Below, piece after piece: positions 1 to 5,188 of a stretch of 13,199 bases of DNA (within the stretch, counting starts at the first letter, position 1; the number at the start of each line of letters is the position of its first letter). Position numbers and translations under genes: made by a program. The notes beneath the pieces were generated by a model. It was not told the DNA's origin. It did no database searches and saw only the letters and a list, made by a program, of their open reading frames with translations. Origin of the DNA: CAZUHN01 sp964620535 (GTDB taxonomy: Bacteria > UBA8248); contig CAZUHN010000020.1 of the NCBI GenBank assembly GCA_964620535.1, forward strand, positions 1 to 13,199, given 5' to 3'.

Positions 1-141
1 CTTGCGCCAGCGGTAGTAGGTCTGCTCGGAGATGCCGATCTGTTTGCAGACTTCAGGTGTGGCTCGACCCTGGGAGAGAAGAACTTCCGCCTCTCTCAGC
101 TTCCCGATGATCTGCTCCGCGGTGTGACGCTTCTTGGGCAT
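1..141 (-). CDS. IS3-family transposase OrfA, N-terminal part (runs off the left edge)
   Basis: The minus strand from ATG at 141 reads 47 codons without a stop to the window edge. The start MPKKRHTAEQIIGKLREAE, then ATPEVCKQIGISEQTYYRWR, is the typical opening of IS3-family OrfA. OrfA is a small DNA-binding protein whose helix-turn-helix recognises the IS ends; it is normally joined to the catalytic OrfB by programmed -1 frameshifting. The helix-turn-helix spans roughly residues 25-46. A G-rich stretch lies just upstream of the ATG. A 64-codon frame that overlaps this region on the same strand is out of register and lacks family character. The gene is probably intact up to the edge. OrfB is not visible. 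Confidence 0.85.
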   Translation of the reverse strand, partial: MPKKRHTAEQIIGKLREAEVLLSQGRATPEVCKQIGISEQTYYRWRK

Positions 142-231
142 GAAAATCCCCCCTTTGGTTGGCCGACCCATGTCGAAAGCTTATCGAAAATCCTCTCATC
201 CAACCTGGACCGGTTTTGGGGGGGCAGGTCA
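1..231 (-). mobile_element. 5' end of an IS3-type insertion sequence (family A), cut by the window edge
   Basis: The element's outer end is at 231. On the minus strand it begins TGACCTGCCCCCCC followed by AAAACCGGTCC. About 90 nt of leader follows, then the OrfA start at 141. Two relics of the same end are in this window: 3930-4056, aligning through the leader almost to the start codon, and 13119-13143 in the opposite orientation. A terminus opening with TG, next to a short OrfA with a helix-turn-helix, is typical of IS3-family elements. The other end lies outside the window, so completeness and target duplication cannot be judged. Confidence 0.75.
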
Positions 232-335
232 AAGGGGTTCTGGGCAAAACTCAGAACTCCTTATAAATATTGATAGCGGAGGCCCGATTCAAGACTTATT
301 TAATAACCGTGCCGCTAGTTGAGAAAGCTGCGTAA

Positions 336-554
336 ACACTCCTTGTCCAAGTCGAATTCCTGGAGAATCTTCAATTCATCGACCTCGCTACGGCATTCAT
401 TTTATGGGGGATCGAAATATTGCGGAGCACACCCATGGTGCGCGATCAGTTCGGCGTCATCATCGGAAAAGACCCGCGGGCGACAGAGGAAAACTGGGCC
501 GCCATGCGGCAGTCAGTCAGCTTCGTCGGCCGAGACGGCCTGAGTGCTCCCTAG
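336..554 (+). pseudogene. 3' fragment of an unrecognised gene
   Basis: The plus strand is open from just after a TAA at 333 to TAG at 552-554, 72 codons. The last 40 codons, from ATG at 435, look genuinely coding: GC-rich third positions and a plausible protein ending in ENWAAMRQSVSFVGRDGLSAP. The earlier part contains IDLATAFILWGIEILRSTP, possibly amphipathic. No well-placed start or Shine-Dalgarno was found, and an IS end lies about 100 nt upstream. This is best read as the 3' remnant of a gene truncated by the IS. Its stop shares the CTAG at 551-554 with the stop of the convergent DUF411 gene. I do not recognise the family. A short genuine ORF starting at 435 is possible. Confidence 0.4.
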
Positions 555-1024
555 GGCCGCACCTGCTGGTAGGGCGCGACTCCGCCTTTTTCATCAAAGC
601 TGTAGACGGTGTAGGGCCGGGCGTTGGGGCCCTCCATCCCCGGCGAGCCGATCGGCATGCCGGGCACCCCGAGGCCGACGACCTGAGGTTTTTCTTTCAA
701 CAATTTCAGAATGACATTGCCCGGTACATGGCCCTCGACGATGTACTTGCCAATTATGCCAGTATGGCACGAGTGCAGGCGAGGGAGAATTCCGAGCCGG
801 CGTTTGAGAGCGTTGAGATCATTGGAAGAAACATTGTTTGTCTTTATTTTGAAACCTTTTGATTGCAGGTGACCCACCCAGCCCGTGCAGCATCCTCACG
901 TCGGGCTTTTGTAGACCACGATCTCCTCGCCCGTGGATTCGGGCTGGCTCCAGAAAAAGACGACCCTGCCGATGATGAGAGCTGCGCCGATGAGCATCCA
1001 AAGTTTCGCTTTGCCCGATTTCAC
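551..1024 (-). CDS. DUF411 (CopG-like) membrane-anchored protein with in-frame TGA at the first Cys of CxCC; candidate selenoprotein
   Basis: Read from GTG 1024 with one TGA decoded, this gives 157 residues. Residues 8-26 form one hydrophobic segment (signal anchor), placing the rest outside the inner membrane. The DUF411 domain covers about 34-150. It shows VVYKSPT then TGA (codon 43), then GCC, W49, the SCHT and EGHVPG motifs, and VPGMPIGSPGME near the C-terminus. DUF411 proteins normally carry SPTCGCC here. The family includes the copper-resistance protein CopG, whose CxCC motif binds copper in a thioredoxin-like fold. Only the first Cys is changed, C45 and C46 remain, and there is no frameshift before or after. 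The GTG has AAGGAG six bases upstream. Either the TGA is selenocysteine, supported by the hairpin at 865-882, or the gene carries one nonsense mutation. A likely role is copper handling or thiol/selenol redox chemistry. Confidence 0.8.
864..889 (-). promoter_or_regulatory. Candidate bacterial SECIS hairpin just downstream of the TGA
   Basis: On the minus-strand RNA, GGUG (878-875) pairs with CACC (871-868), closing a three-base apical loop GGU at 874-872. Below it a 2x1 internal loop is followed by GC (882-881) pairing with GC (866-865). An alternative lower stem pairs UGCA 889-886 with UGCA 867-864. The apical loop starts 22 nt after the TGA. Bacterial SECIS elements are known to lie within the coding region right after UGA, with a small G-containing apical loop about 16-37 nt away; the E. 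coli fdhF element also has GGU in its loop. The fit is good, but short hairpins are common in GC-rich DNA. Confidence 0.4.
896..898 (-). other. In-frame TGA codon replacing Cys (possible selenocysteine codon)
   Basis: This is codon 43 of the frame starting at GTG 1024. The reading frame is open for 42 codons before it and 114 after it. It stands where DUF411 members have the first Cys of SPTCGCC. Cys-to-TGA at a metal or redox Cys is the usual signature of a selenoprotein gene, but one base change from TGC or TGT would look identical. Confidence 0.55.
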
Positions 1025-1030
1025 TTAACT

Positions 1031-1036
1031 CTCCTT
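1031..1036 (-). promoter_or_regulatory. Shine-Dalgarno fixing the GTG start of the DUF411 gene
   Basis: AAGGAG on the minus strand lies six bases before GTG at 1024. This selects the GTG over the ATG ten codons in and brings the hydrophobic anchor into the protein. It also shows that the translation start upstream of the TGA is intact. Confidence 0.7.
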
Positions 1037-1126
1037 ACTTTTTCCCGACGGAAATCGGCCCAGTGTATTCACCGAAGGACAGGATACTAGGTTCATTCAA
1101 ATATTTAGACAAGACAGGATAGTGTT

Positions 1127-1146
1127 ACCTGCCCCCGATAGTGGTA
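1127..1146 (+). repeat. Left 20-bp terminal inverted repeat of the nuclease cassette (family C)
   Basis: It matches the complement of 2175-2194 exactly. Seventeen of the first eighteen to twenty bases also occur at 11417-11436, in the same orientation, at the end of another family C relic. Confidence 0.85.
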
Positions 1147-1183
1147 TTACTTCTCGTGAGAACATTTAAGGAATAAGGACTGA

Positions 1184-2026
1184 TCAATAAATATTTTTGT
1201 TGTGATAATCTATGAATTCCTGTTGGATTCGATGCCCATCCAGTTGTCGAAGCTCCTCCTTAATCAACCGAATGCCTCCGTAATCGCATATTGCATGGTG
1301 GTTCGGGCAAAGGACGATGATATTTCCGCCAACATCAGGACCGCTATGTGGGTCCCCAAGAGGTCTTATATGATGGGCTTCTGAGTAAGTGCGGCTTTTC
1401 CCGAGATTAATGCTTTCACCGCATATTTGCCATCGGTCAGAATGCAATGTCTTGAGTTTTCTTGCCAGATTAGTGTCTCTCAGAATGCGGTAGGTAATCG
1501 TTTCAGCTCTTTGAGAGCCACCTGGTTCATCACCTATATCTGAGGGAAAGGGAGTAGTTGTATCGGTAGGGATTCTATCTGCATTTTTATAATACTTCAG
1601 CTTCACAACGTTCTTATGAAACAAAAATCCGTAGCTAGCGGGGTCATAAAATTGGCCGTCACCAAGGAAAATGCATTCCCTTAATAGAATACATCCAATT
1701 TGTGGGTCTTGGCGGGATTGTTGATGCTTGGAACGTTTTTGAGCGTAGTTAGATGTCCTATTTATCAGCTCCATTAAGCTTCGGACGCCGTTATTAGTCC
1801 CAAATCTTTTCCACGCCTTTGAAGCAGACATATTTTCATGCGCAATAAAATGGCCGTACCCCCCGATTTTTCGAATGGGTGCCTTGAGTAGAAAGTAAAG
1901 CAAGTCACCACGAGATAGCCCTTTCACATTCCAAGGTGTTGGTGTCCAGAAATTGATGATTTGCGAAGAGGATCTTGCACGGAGTTGAGCAAACCAATCC
2001 TTGCCTGTAGGTGCAATTGCTAACAT
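1184..2026 (-). CDS. EVE-like/HNH endonuclease, probable modification-dependent (type IV) restriction enzyme
   Basis: The protein has 280 residues from ATG 2026. The C-terminal third carries an HNH nuclease: Cys at 202, EAHHIRPLG at about 216-224, GNIIVLCPNHHAICD at about 234-248, so the metal-binding His and Asn residues are present. The first 130 residues (QIINFWTPTPWNVKGL, LSRGDLLYFLLKAP, IGGYGHFIAHENM, IGCILL) resemble the EVE/PUA-like reader domain found in EVE-HNH endonucleases. Such enzymes cut DNA carrying modified cytosine and need no partner methylase, and none is present. An ATG four codons upstream is open, but only Met at 2026 has GGAGG at the right distance. The gene is AT-rich compared with the metabolic genes and lies between IS ends, suggesting recent transfer as a defence cargo. 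Substrate specificity is inference. Confidence 0.75.
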   Translation of the reverse strand: MLAIAPTGKDWFAQLRARSSSQIINFWTPTPWNVKGLSRGDLLYFLLKAPIRKIGGYGHFIAHENMSASKAWKRFGTNNGVRSLMELINRTSNYAQKRSKHQQSRQDPQIGCILLRECIFLGDGQFYDPASYGFLFHKNVVKLKYYKNADRIPTDTTTPFPSDIGDEPGGSQRAETITYRILRDTNLARKLKTLHSDRWQICGESINLGKSRTYSEAHHIRPLGDPHSGPDVGGNIIVLCPNHHAICDYGGIRLIKEELRQLDGHRIQQEFIDYHNKNIY

Positions 2027-2032
2027 ATTGTC

Positions 2033-2037
2033 CTCCA
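2033..2037 (-). promoter_or_regulatory. Shine-Dalgarno that sets the nuclease start
   Basis: GGAGG on the minus strand precedes the ATG at 2026 by six bases. The alternative ATG at 2038 overlaps this site and has no Shine-Dalgarno of its own. Confidence 0.6.
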
Positions 2038-2041
2038 TAAT

Positions 2042-2099
2042 ATGGACAAGTTTAATCTAGGATTATAGTAAATTAATTCTATAAAATAGATATGTCCAT
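2042..2099 (-). promoter_or_regulatory. Probable nuclease promoter flanked by a 7-bp inverted repeat
   Basis: This AT-rich stretch upstream of the nuclease gene holds a perfect TATAAT on the minus strand at 2067-2062. No good -35 hexamer lies 17 bases above it. ATGGACA at 2042-2048 and TGTCCAT at 2093-2099 form inverted half-sites on either side of the -10 element, a layout compatible with an operator pair or a looped repressor site. Regulator and use are not shown. Confidence 0.35.
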
Positions 2100-2174
2100 T
2101 AAATTGCTCCATCTCATATGTGATAATTATTGATGTACTTTCAGATATGCTGGGGAGAGTTTCATAAGGGGTGG

Positions 2175-2194
2175 TACCACTATCGGGGGCAGGT
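2175..2194 (-). repeat. Right 20-bp terminal inverted repeat of the nuclease cassette (family C)
   Basis: It is the exact complement of 1127-1146. It is followed outward by CA at 2195-2196, giving the TGACCTG terminus on the minus strand. Confidence 0.85.
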
Positions 2195-2242
2195 CAATAT
2201 GTACCCAAAACCCAATTTCCCGGGAACTCCTTTCCTGGTCCG

Positions 2243-2480
2243 CCTGTGCATGGCGAATTAGTAATTCTAGCCTGAATACAGCCTCATTGTCGTCTTGCCA
2301 TTAATTCCCCCCCTCCTAACCTCTCGCCATACCGGCACTTTTCCTGATTTTCACTCATATCATGGTGACAATTGTCAGATTGCTCAGACCAGGCAGAGCG
2401 AAAACCTAAGTGGCTAAAACCAACTTCTATGGCGTCCGTTCCCTGGGGTTCTGGCGTTCTTGGGCGGCATTTATTGGTGA
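2243..2480 (+). pseudogene. Decayed 5' end of a family B IS with transposase start
   Basis: From 2243 the plus strand repeats the outer end of the complete IS at 12713, in opposite orientation: CCTGTGCATGGCGAATTA, one mismatch, then TAATTCTAGCCTGAA. Homology continues into the transposase start. Here ALFLIFTHIMVTIVRLLRPG aligns with IFLLSAHILATIITLLRPGG of the intact protein. After a one-base shift, ENLSG-stop-NQLLW aligns with ENLVLKRQLLI. Several stops and shifts make it non-functional. The inner limit near 2480 is approximate. The minus-strand frame at 2284-2604 lies antisense to this relic and is not a gene. Confidence 0.75.
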
Positions 2481-2728
2481 GGCCTGTCGGGCCGGTTTTA
2501 GTGGTGGTGATCTCCTCGGCCATTGTTCTCATTGACGTTTTCTCATACAGTTTCACAGAAAGTTGCACAAACGTGTGACTACTGAAAACCGTAGTAACGT
2601 GCAAGGGTTTTGTTGGCGATCAAATAACAGCACTATAGCGACGACGAGATCGCATTAAAATCGTCTGTTTAATTAAAATAAAGAATTTAATAGGCTAGAT
2701 TTACAGCTCAAGAAAAGAGACAGGAAAG
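2481..2728. other. Region without a convincing gene, upstream of the M23 gene
   Basis: Nothing coding is supported here. The last 90 bases are AT-rich and should contain the promoter of the peptidase gene, but no hexamer pair stands out. AGGAAAG just before the ATG at 2729 serves as ribosome binding site. Confidence 0.4.
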
Positions 2729-3523
2729 ATGAAATACGGTGCCTTAACTGTCGCGCTTGCTACTTTATGGTTCACAGCCGATTGCCGCGCAGAAATTGAT
2801 TGGCCAAATTTAAAGGGCGCCAAACATATTGGTTCTCTAACCGTGAAAGAGCAGCAAGCGATCGGTTTGGTTGAGACCGGCTTAAAACCGCGCTTTCCCA
2901 ATGGCGTTGCTTGCCCCCCGATCTCATCACCCTTTGGATCACCAACACGGTATGATGGGAGTTTTCGAGCCCAACGTGCGAACAACGGCTATCATGGTGG
3001 AATGGATATCAGCTTAGATATCGGTACACCTTTGTTAGCTGCGGCAGACGGCAAAGTAATAAATATTGGGGAAGGGGGCCGTTTAGTAGGCAAGGTAATT
3101 TGGATGCAACATTCTCCTGAAGACACCGGATTTAAGGAGTGGACTTACACAAAATATCAACACCTTGATAGATCGCCAAACCTGCGTGTAGGAGATAAAT
3201 TTAAGGCTGGAGAGGTGGTGGCAGTATCTGGTTTGACTGGGACTACCGGCGGTCGCGCTTTTGGGGCAGCCGGTTATCCGCACTTACACATGAATGTTTT
3301 CGCAAGCCCCAGCCGAAAATACAAAATTAGAGGGCATAAAGTCAAAATTAATAAAAGATTTTATATTGACCCAGTTGCTTTTTATAAAAATGAACTTTTT
3401 GGCGCGAATAAATTTAATAAAAGAAAAAACAAGACAGTCAACGTTGGAGCAAAACTAGAAAGTGGGATTGTTATTCCAAAGAAAGCTAAACGAATTTGGC
3501 CTGTTTATTGCAAAATGAAATAA
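2729..3523 (+). CDS. Exported M23-family zinc metallopeptidase (peptidoglycan endopeptidase-like)
   Basis: The protein has 264 residues with a signal peptide at about 1-21 (MKYGALTVALATLWFTADC, cleavage near RA-E). The M23 (LytM/lysostaphin-type) domain covers about 65-195. It shows HGGMD with H89 and D93, the core AAADGKV at 105-110, YQHL with H145, and HLHM with H185 and H187. All zinc and catalytic positions of an active enzyme are present. M23 enzymes cut peptide cross-links of peptidoglycan in the periplasm or outside the cell. The C-terminal 60 residues are very basic (KRKNKTVNVGAKL), perhaps for wall binding. No LysM or coiled coil is seen, unlike housekeeping NlpD or EnvC. The gene stands alone between IS relics and is AT-rich, which suggests acquisition. 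The start has AGGAAAG immediately upstream. Confidence 0.85.
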   Translation: MKYGALTVALATLWFTADCRAEIDWPNLKGAKHIGSLTVKEQQAIGLVETGLKPRFPNGVACPPISSPFGSPTRYDGSFRAQRANNGYHGGMDISLDIGTPLLAAADGKVINIGEGGRLVGKVIWMQHSPEDTGFKEWTYTKYQHLDRSPNLRVGDKFKAGEVVAVSGLTGTTGGRAFGAAGYPHLHMNVFASPSRKYKIRGHKVKINKRFYIDPVAFYKNELFGANKFNKRKNKTVNVGAKLESGIVIPKKAKRIWPVYCKMK

Positions 3524-3579
3524 TATTTGTAATTAGATTTCTTTAAATCAATTTAATTTTATGTGTGCGACTTTGCCAA

Positions 3580-3688
3580 CCTGTGCGTGGCGAATTCTTA
3601 ATTAAGCGGCAATTTGTATCTGAAACATCCCGTTGAAATGTGACTGCCACTCGAAATTACTCAAATTCGCCTTGAAATGGGCACCCCA
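3580..3688 (-). pseudogene. 3' end relic of a family B IS transposase
   Basis: CCTGTGCGTGGCGAATTCTTAAT at 3580 matches the left end of the complete IS at 11517. On the minus strand from 3688 to the TAA at 3602 it reads 29 codons ending NLSNFEWQSHFNGMFQIQIA and a final Ala. The intact transposase ends NFEWLSHCRGLFQTPMAA. Only the last 30 codons and the terminal repeat survive. This copy diverged earlier than the one at the right edge of the window. Confidence 0.8.
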
Positions 3689-3764
3689 TCCTGTCCACAT
3701 ATTCATCTGAAGCCTAAGTCCCTATAAAGAAGGCTTCAGGGGGATCGGACATAGGATGAGGGGT
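3683..3764. repeat. 82-nt imperfect inverted repeat (long hairpin)
   Basis: Left arm segments are ACCCC-ATCCT-GTCC at 3683-3696 and CTGAAGCC at 3707-3714. They pair with GGCTTCAG at 3732-3739 and GGAC-AGGAT-GGGGT at 3747-3764, with two 2-nt bulges (AT, GA). The inner 8-bp stem is perfect with a 17-nt loop. It begins inside the IS relic. It has no T-run and follows the peptidase gene by 160 nt, so it is not a standard terminator. It could be a small palindromic mobile element or a structured RNA. Confidence 0.55.
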
Positions 3765-3929
3765 CGATGTAAGTTTCCAACGCGCGCGCGCATGGTAAAG
3801 AAGATGTGTCACAACCCGGCATACCCTTTTTCTACTTTTCCCTTTCAACAGAAGAATTCCCCTTTATAGTTATATACGAAACACAGGCCTTTAGTTCGGT
3901 CGGATTTTTGGACACGACGGCTTAAAAAA
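3765..3929. other. Non-coding stretch with nothing recognisable
   Basis: No coding frame is supported. A CG dinucleotide run at 3781-3791 is the only simple feature. Confidence 0.4.
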
Positions 3930-4056
3930 TAACGGATCAAGTCAGCGGGGCAAATGTGGCTTGTGGGCAGACCTTTCCCCTCGGTTGCCGTCCAGAAACG
4001 AAGCTATATCGAAAATCCTAACATTCGGCCTGGACCGGTTTTGGAGGGGCACGTCA
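3930..4056 (-). mobile_element. Relic of a family A IS 5' end
   Basis: The minus strand from 4056 reads TGACGTGCCCCTCC then AAAACCGGTCCAGG, then a leader that aligns with 231-142 (shared ATCGAAAATCCT and GGACCGGTTTTGG on the plus strand). The place of the OrfA start is CTG at about 3970. Beyond it only weak similarity to OrfA remains. The relic sits directly downstream of the PLP-enzyme gene, which ends at 4091. Confidence 0.7.
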
Positions 4057-4090
4057 ATAATTAAAGTTTGAACGCTAAGGGTTTTTTTCT

Positions 4091-5188
4091 TTAGACCACT
4101 TTCCCCCTTCCCTCGATGGGAAGTCGGTCTACCACTTGGCCCTCCTCGACGATGTGGAGGGCATCGTGGAGATTTACTGACTGGCAAACGTGATTGGGGA
4201 TAATCTCGATTTTCTCGCCGATTTTAGGGATGAGACCCTCTCCCTGGGGAACGAGGACGCCATGCTCTTCGCTCAGCCGGTCGACTCGAAGATGGGGGTG
4301 GTCCACCACGGTACCGAATCCCGGCGGGAGGAATTGAGCCTCCGGACGATCATTGCTCAGCGCCTTCGAGCCAGCGTCCACCACGAGGCGGTCCGAATGG
4401 CAGGATACCACCGTGGTCAGGATGGTGTAGGCGCAATCGTCGAAAGTGGCTGCTCCCATCGAAACTGTATTCACGTCGTAAAAAATGAAGGTGCCGGGCC
4501 GGAGTTCGGTGATGCCGGGTACCGCCTCGTGACGGGCGAGGGGGGTACTGCCTATGCTGTTCTCCTCGACCTCAAACCCATTTTTCCGCAGCAGTTCCGC
4601 CGTCTCGAGGCAGGAGTCGCTCTCCTGACGGGCGATGACTGGCAGCTCGTTCAGCTCTTTCATGTGACGGACCCTCGCCCCGTGTGTGAGGAGGCCGGCA
4701 AAGTGGATTCCGGGCAGGTCACCCATCATTCGCACGAGTTCGAGGACCGGCTCCCCGGGAGGGAGTCCCATCCGGTTCAGGCCACAGTCGAGTTCCACGA
4801 GCAGGCGAACCATTTGTCCCTGCGCATCGGCCGCGACGGAGAGACACTTGGCGACTTCGTATGAATCGGTAGTGCAAGCCATGCGGACGCGCTCATTCAG
4901 ATCGAGAAAGCGAGTGATCTTTTTTTCCCCCACGATGGGATAGGCGACCAGGATGTCGTCGAGGCCAGCGGCGGCCATGACCTCGGCCTCGCCAAGCTTG
5001 GCCACGGTGATGCCTTCCGCGCCGAGCTCGACCGAACGATTGGCGATAGCGGGCGACTTGTGCGTCTTGGTGTGGGGCCGAAGGTGAGCTCCCCCTTTCC
5101 GGGCCACCTCCACCATCCGGCGGAGGTTCCGTTCCATTCGGCCACGGTCAACAAGGGGTGCGGGGGTTTCGACATCCTGTTTGTGCAT
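4091..5188 (-). CDS. D-threonine aldolase / D-serine dehydratase-like PLP enzyme
   Basis: This 365-residue fold-type III PLP enzyme has an alanine-racemase-like N-terminal barrel and the D-serine dehydratase-like C-terminal domain. RPHTKTHKS at 37-45 holds the probable PLP lysine (K41). GSTPLA at 213-218 and TFIFYDVN at 233-240 are family PLP-site motifs. PNHVC at 331-335 gives H333 and C335, the position of the metal ligands. The His-x-Cys pair is that of eukaryotic-type D-serine dehydratases, whereas characterised D-threonine aldolases have His-x-Asp. It would cleave or dehydrate D-beta-hydroxy amino acids in the cytoplasm. ATG at 5188 has GAGGAA eight bases upstream. It faces away from the dehydrogenase gene at 5643 across a 450-nt gap. 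Family assignment is firm; the exact reaction is not. Confidence 0.85.
   Translation of the reverse strand: MHKQDVETPAPLVDRGRMERNLRRMVEVARKGGAHLRPHTKTHKSPAIANRSVELGAEGITVAKLGEAEVMAAAGLDDILVAYPIVGEKKITRFLDLNERVRMACTTDSYEVAKCLSVAADAQGQMVRLLVELDCGLNRMGLPPGEPVLELVRMMGDLPGIHFAGLLTHGARVRHMKELNELPVIARQESDSCLETAELLRKNGFEVEENSIGSTPLARHEAVPGITELRPGTFIFYDVNTVSMGAATFDDCAYTILTTVVSCHSDRLVVDAGSKALSNDRPEAQFLPPGFGTVVDHPHLRVDRLSEEHGVLVPQGEGLIPKIGEKIEIIPNHVCQSVNLHDALHIVEEGQVVDRLPIEGRGKVV

Larger units (their letters stand above)
1125..2196 (-). mobile_element. IS-end-flanked cassette (family C ends) carrying an EVE-like/HNH nuclease gene
   Basis: The two ends carry a perfect 20-bp inverted repeat, ACCTGCCCCCGATAGTGGTA at 1127-1146 and its complement at 2175-2194. 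Partial identity continues inward. The outermost bases are TT on the left and TG (minus strand) on the right. The left end resembles the transposase 3' end of a related IS relic at 11415-11512, where a stop codon sits at the same place. The right end would therefore be the 5' end. The only gene between them is the nuclease, in the orientation a transposase would have; no transposase is visible. No clear target duplication was seen (flanks GTG and ATA). It may be a non-autonomous cassette moved in trans, or an IS whose transposase was replaced. Confidence 0.6.

Noticed and set aside
404..862. 152-codon plus-strand frame
   Set aside because: It lies mostly antisense to the DUF411 gene and its protein has no recognisable feature.
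551..877. A shorter DUF411 gene starting at ATG 877, downstream of the TGA
   Set aside because: It would lose the CxCC motif and membrane anchor and has no Shine-Dalgarno. The longer frame has a clear GTG start with AAGGAG. The shorter product remains possible only if the TGA is a true stop with re-initiation.
819..1001. Minus-strand frame bridging the TGA region, suggesting a frameshift in the DUF411 gene
   Set aside because: It is another register with no family character. The true frame needs no shift, only reading of the TGA.
2284..2604. 106-codon minus-strand frame and a 68-codon plus-strand frame at 2372-2578
   Set aside because: The region aligns with the start of the family B transposase on the plus strand in a decayed state, so both frames are accidental.
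2243..3688. Composite transposon carrying the M23 gene
   Set aside because: Both family B relics extend rightward from their outer ends and represent opposite IS ends; they do not bound the gene as a pair.
3781..3791. CG dinucleotide run
   Set aside because: Too short to be more than a chance simple repeat.
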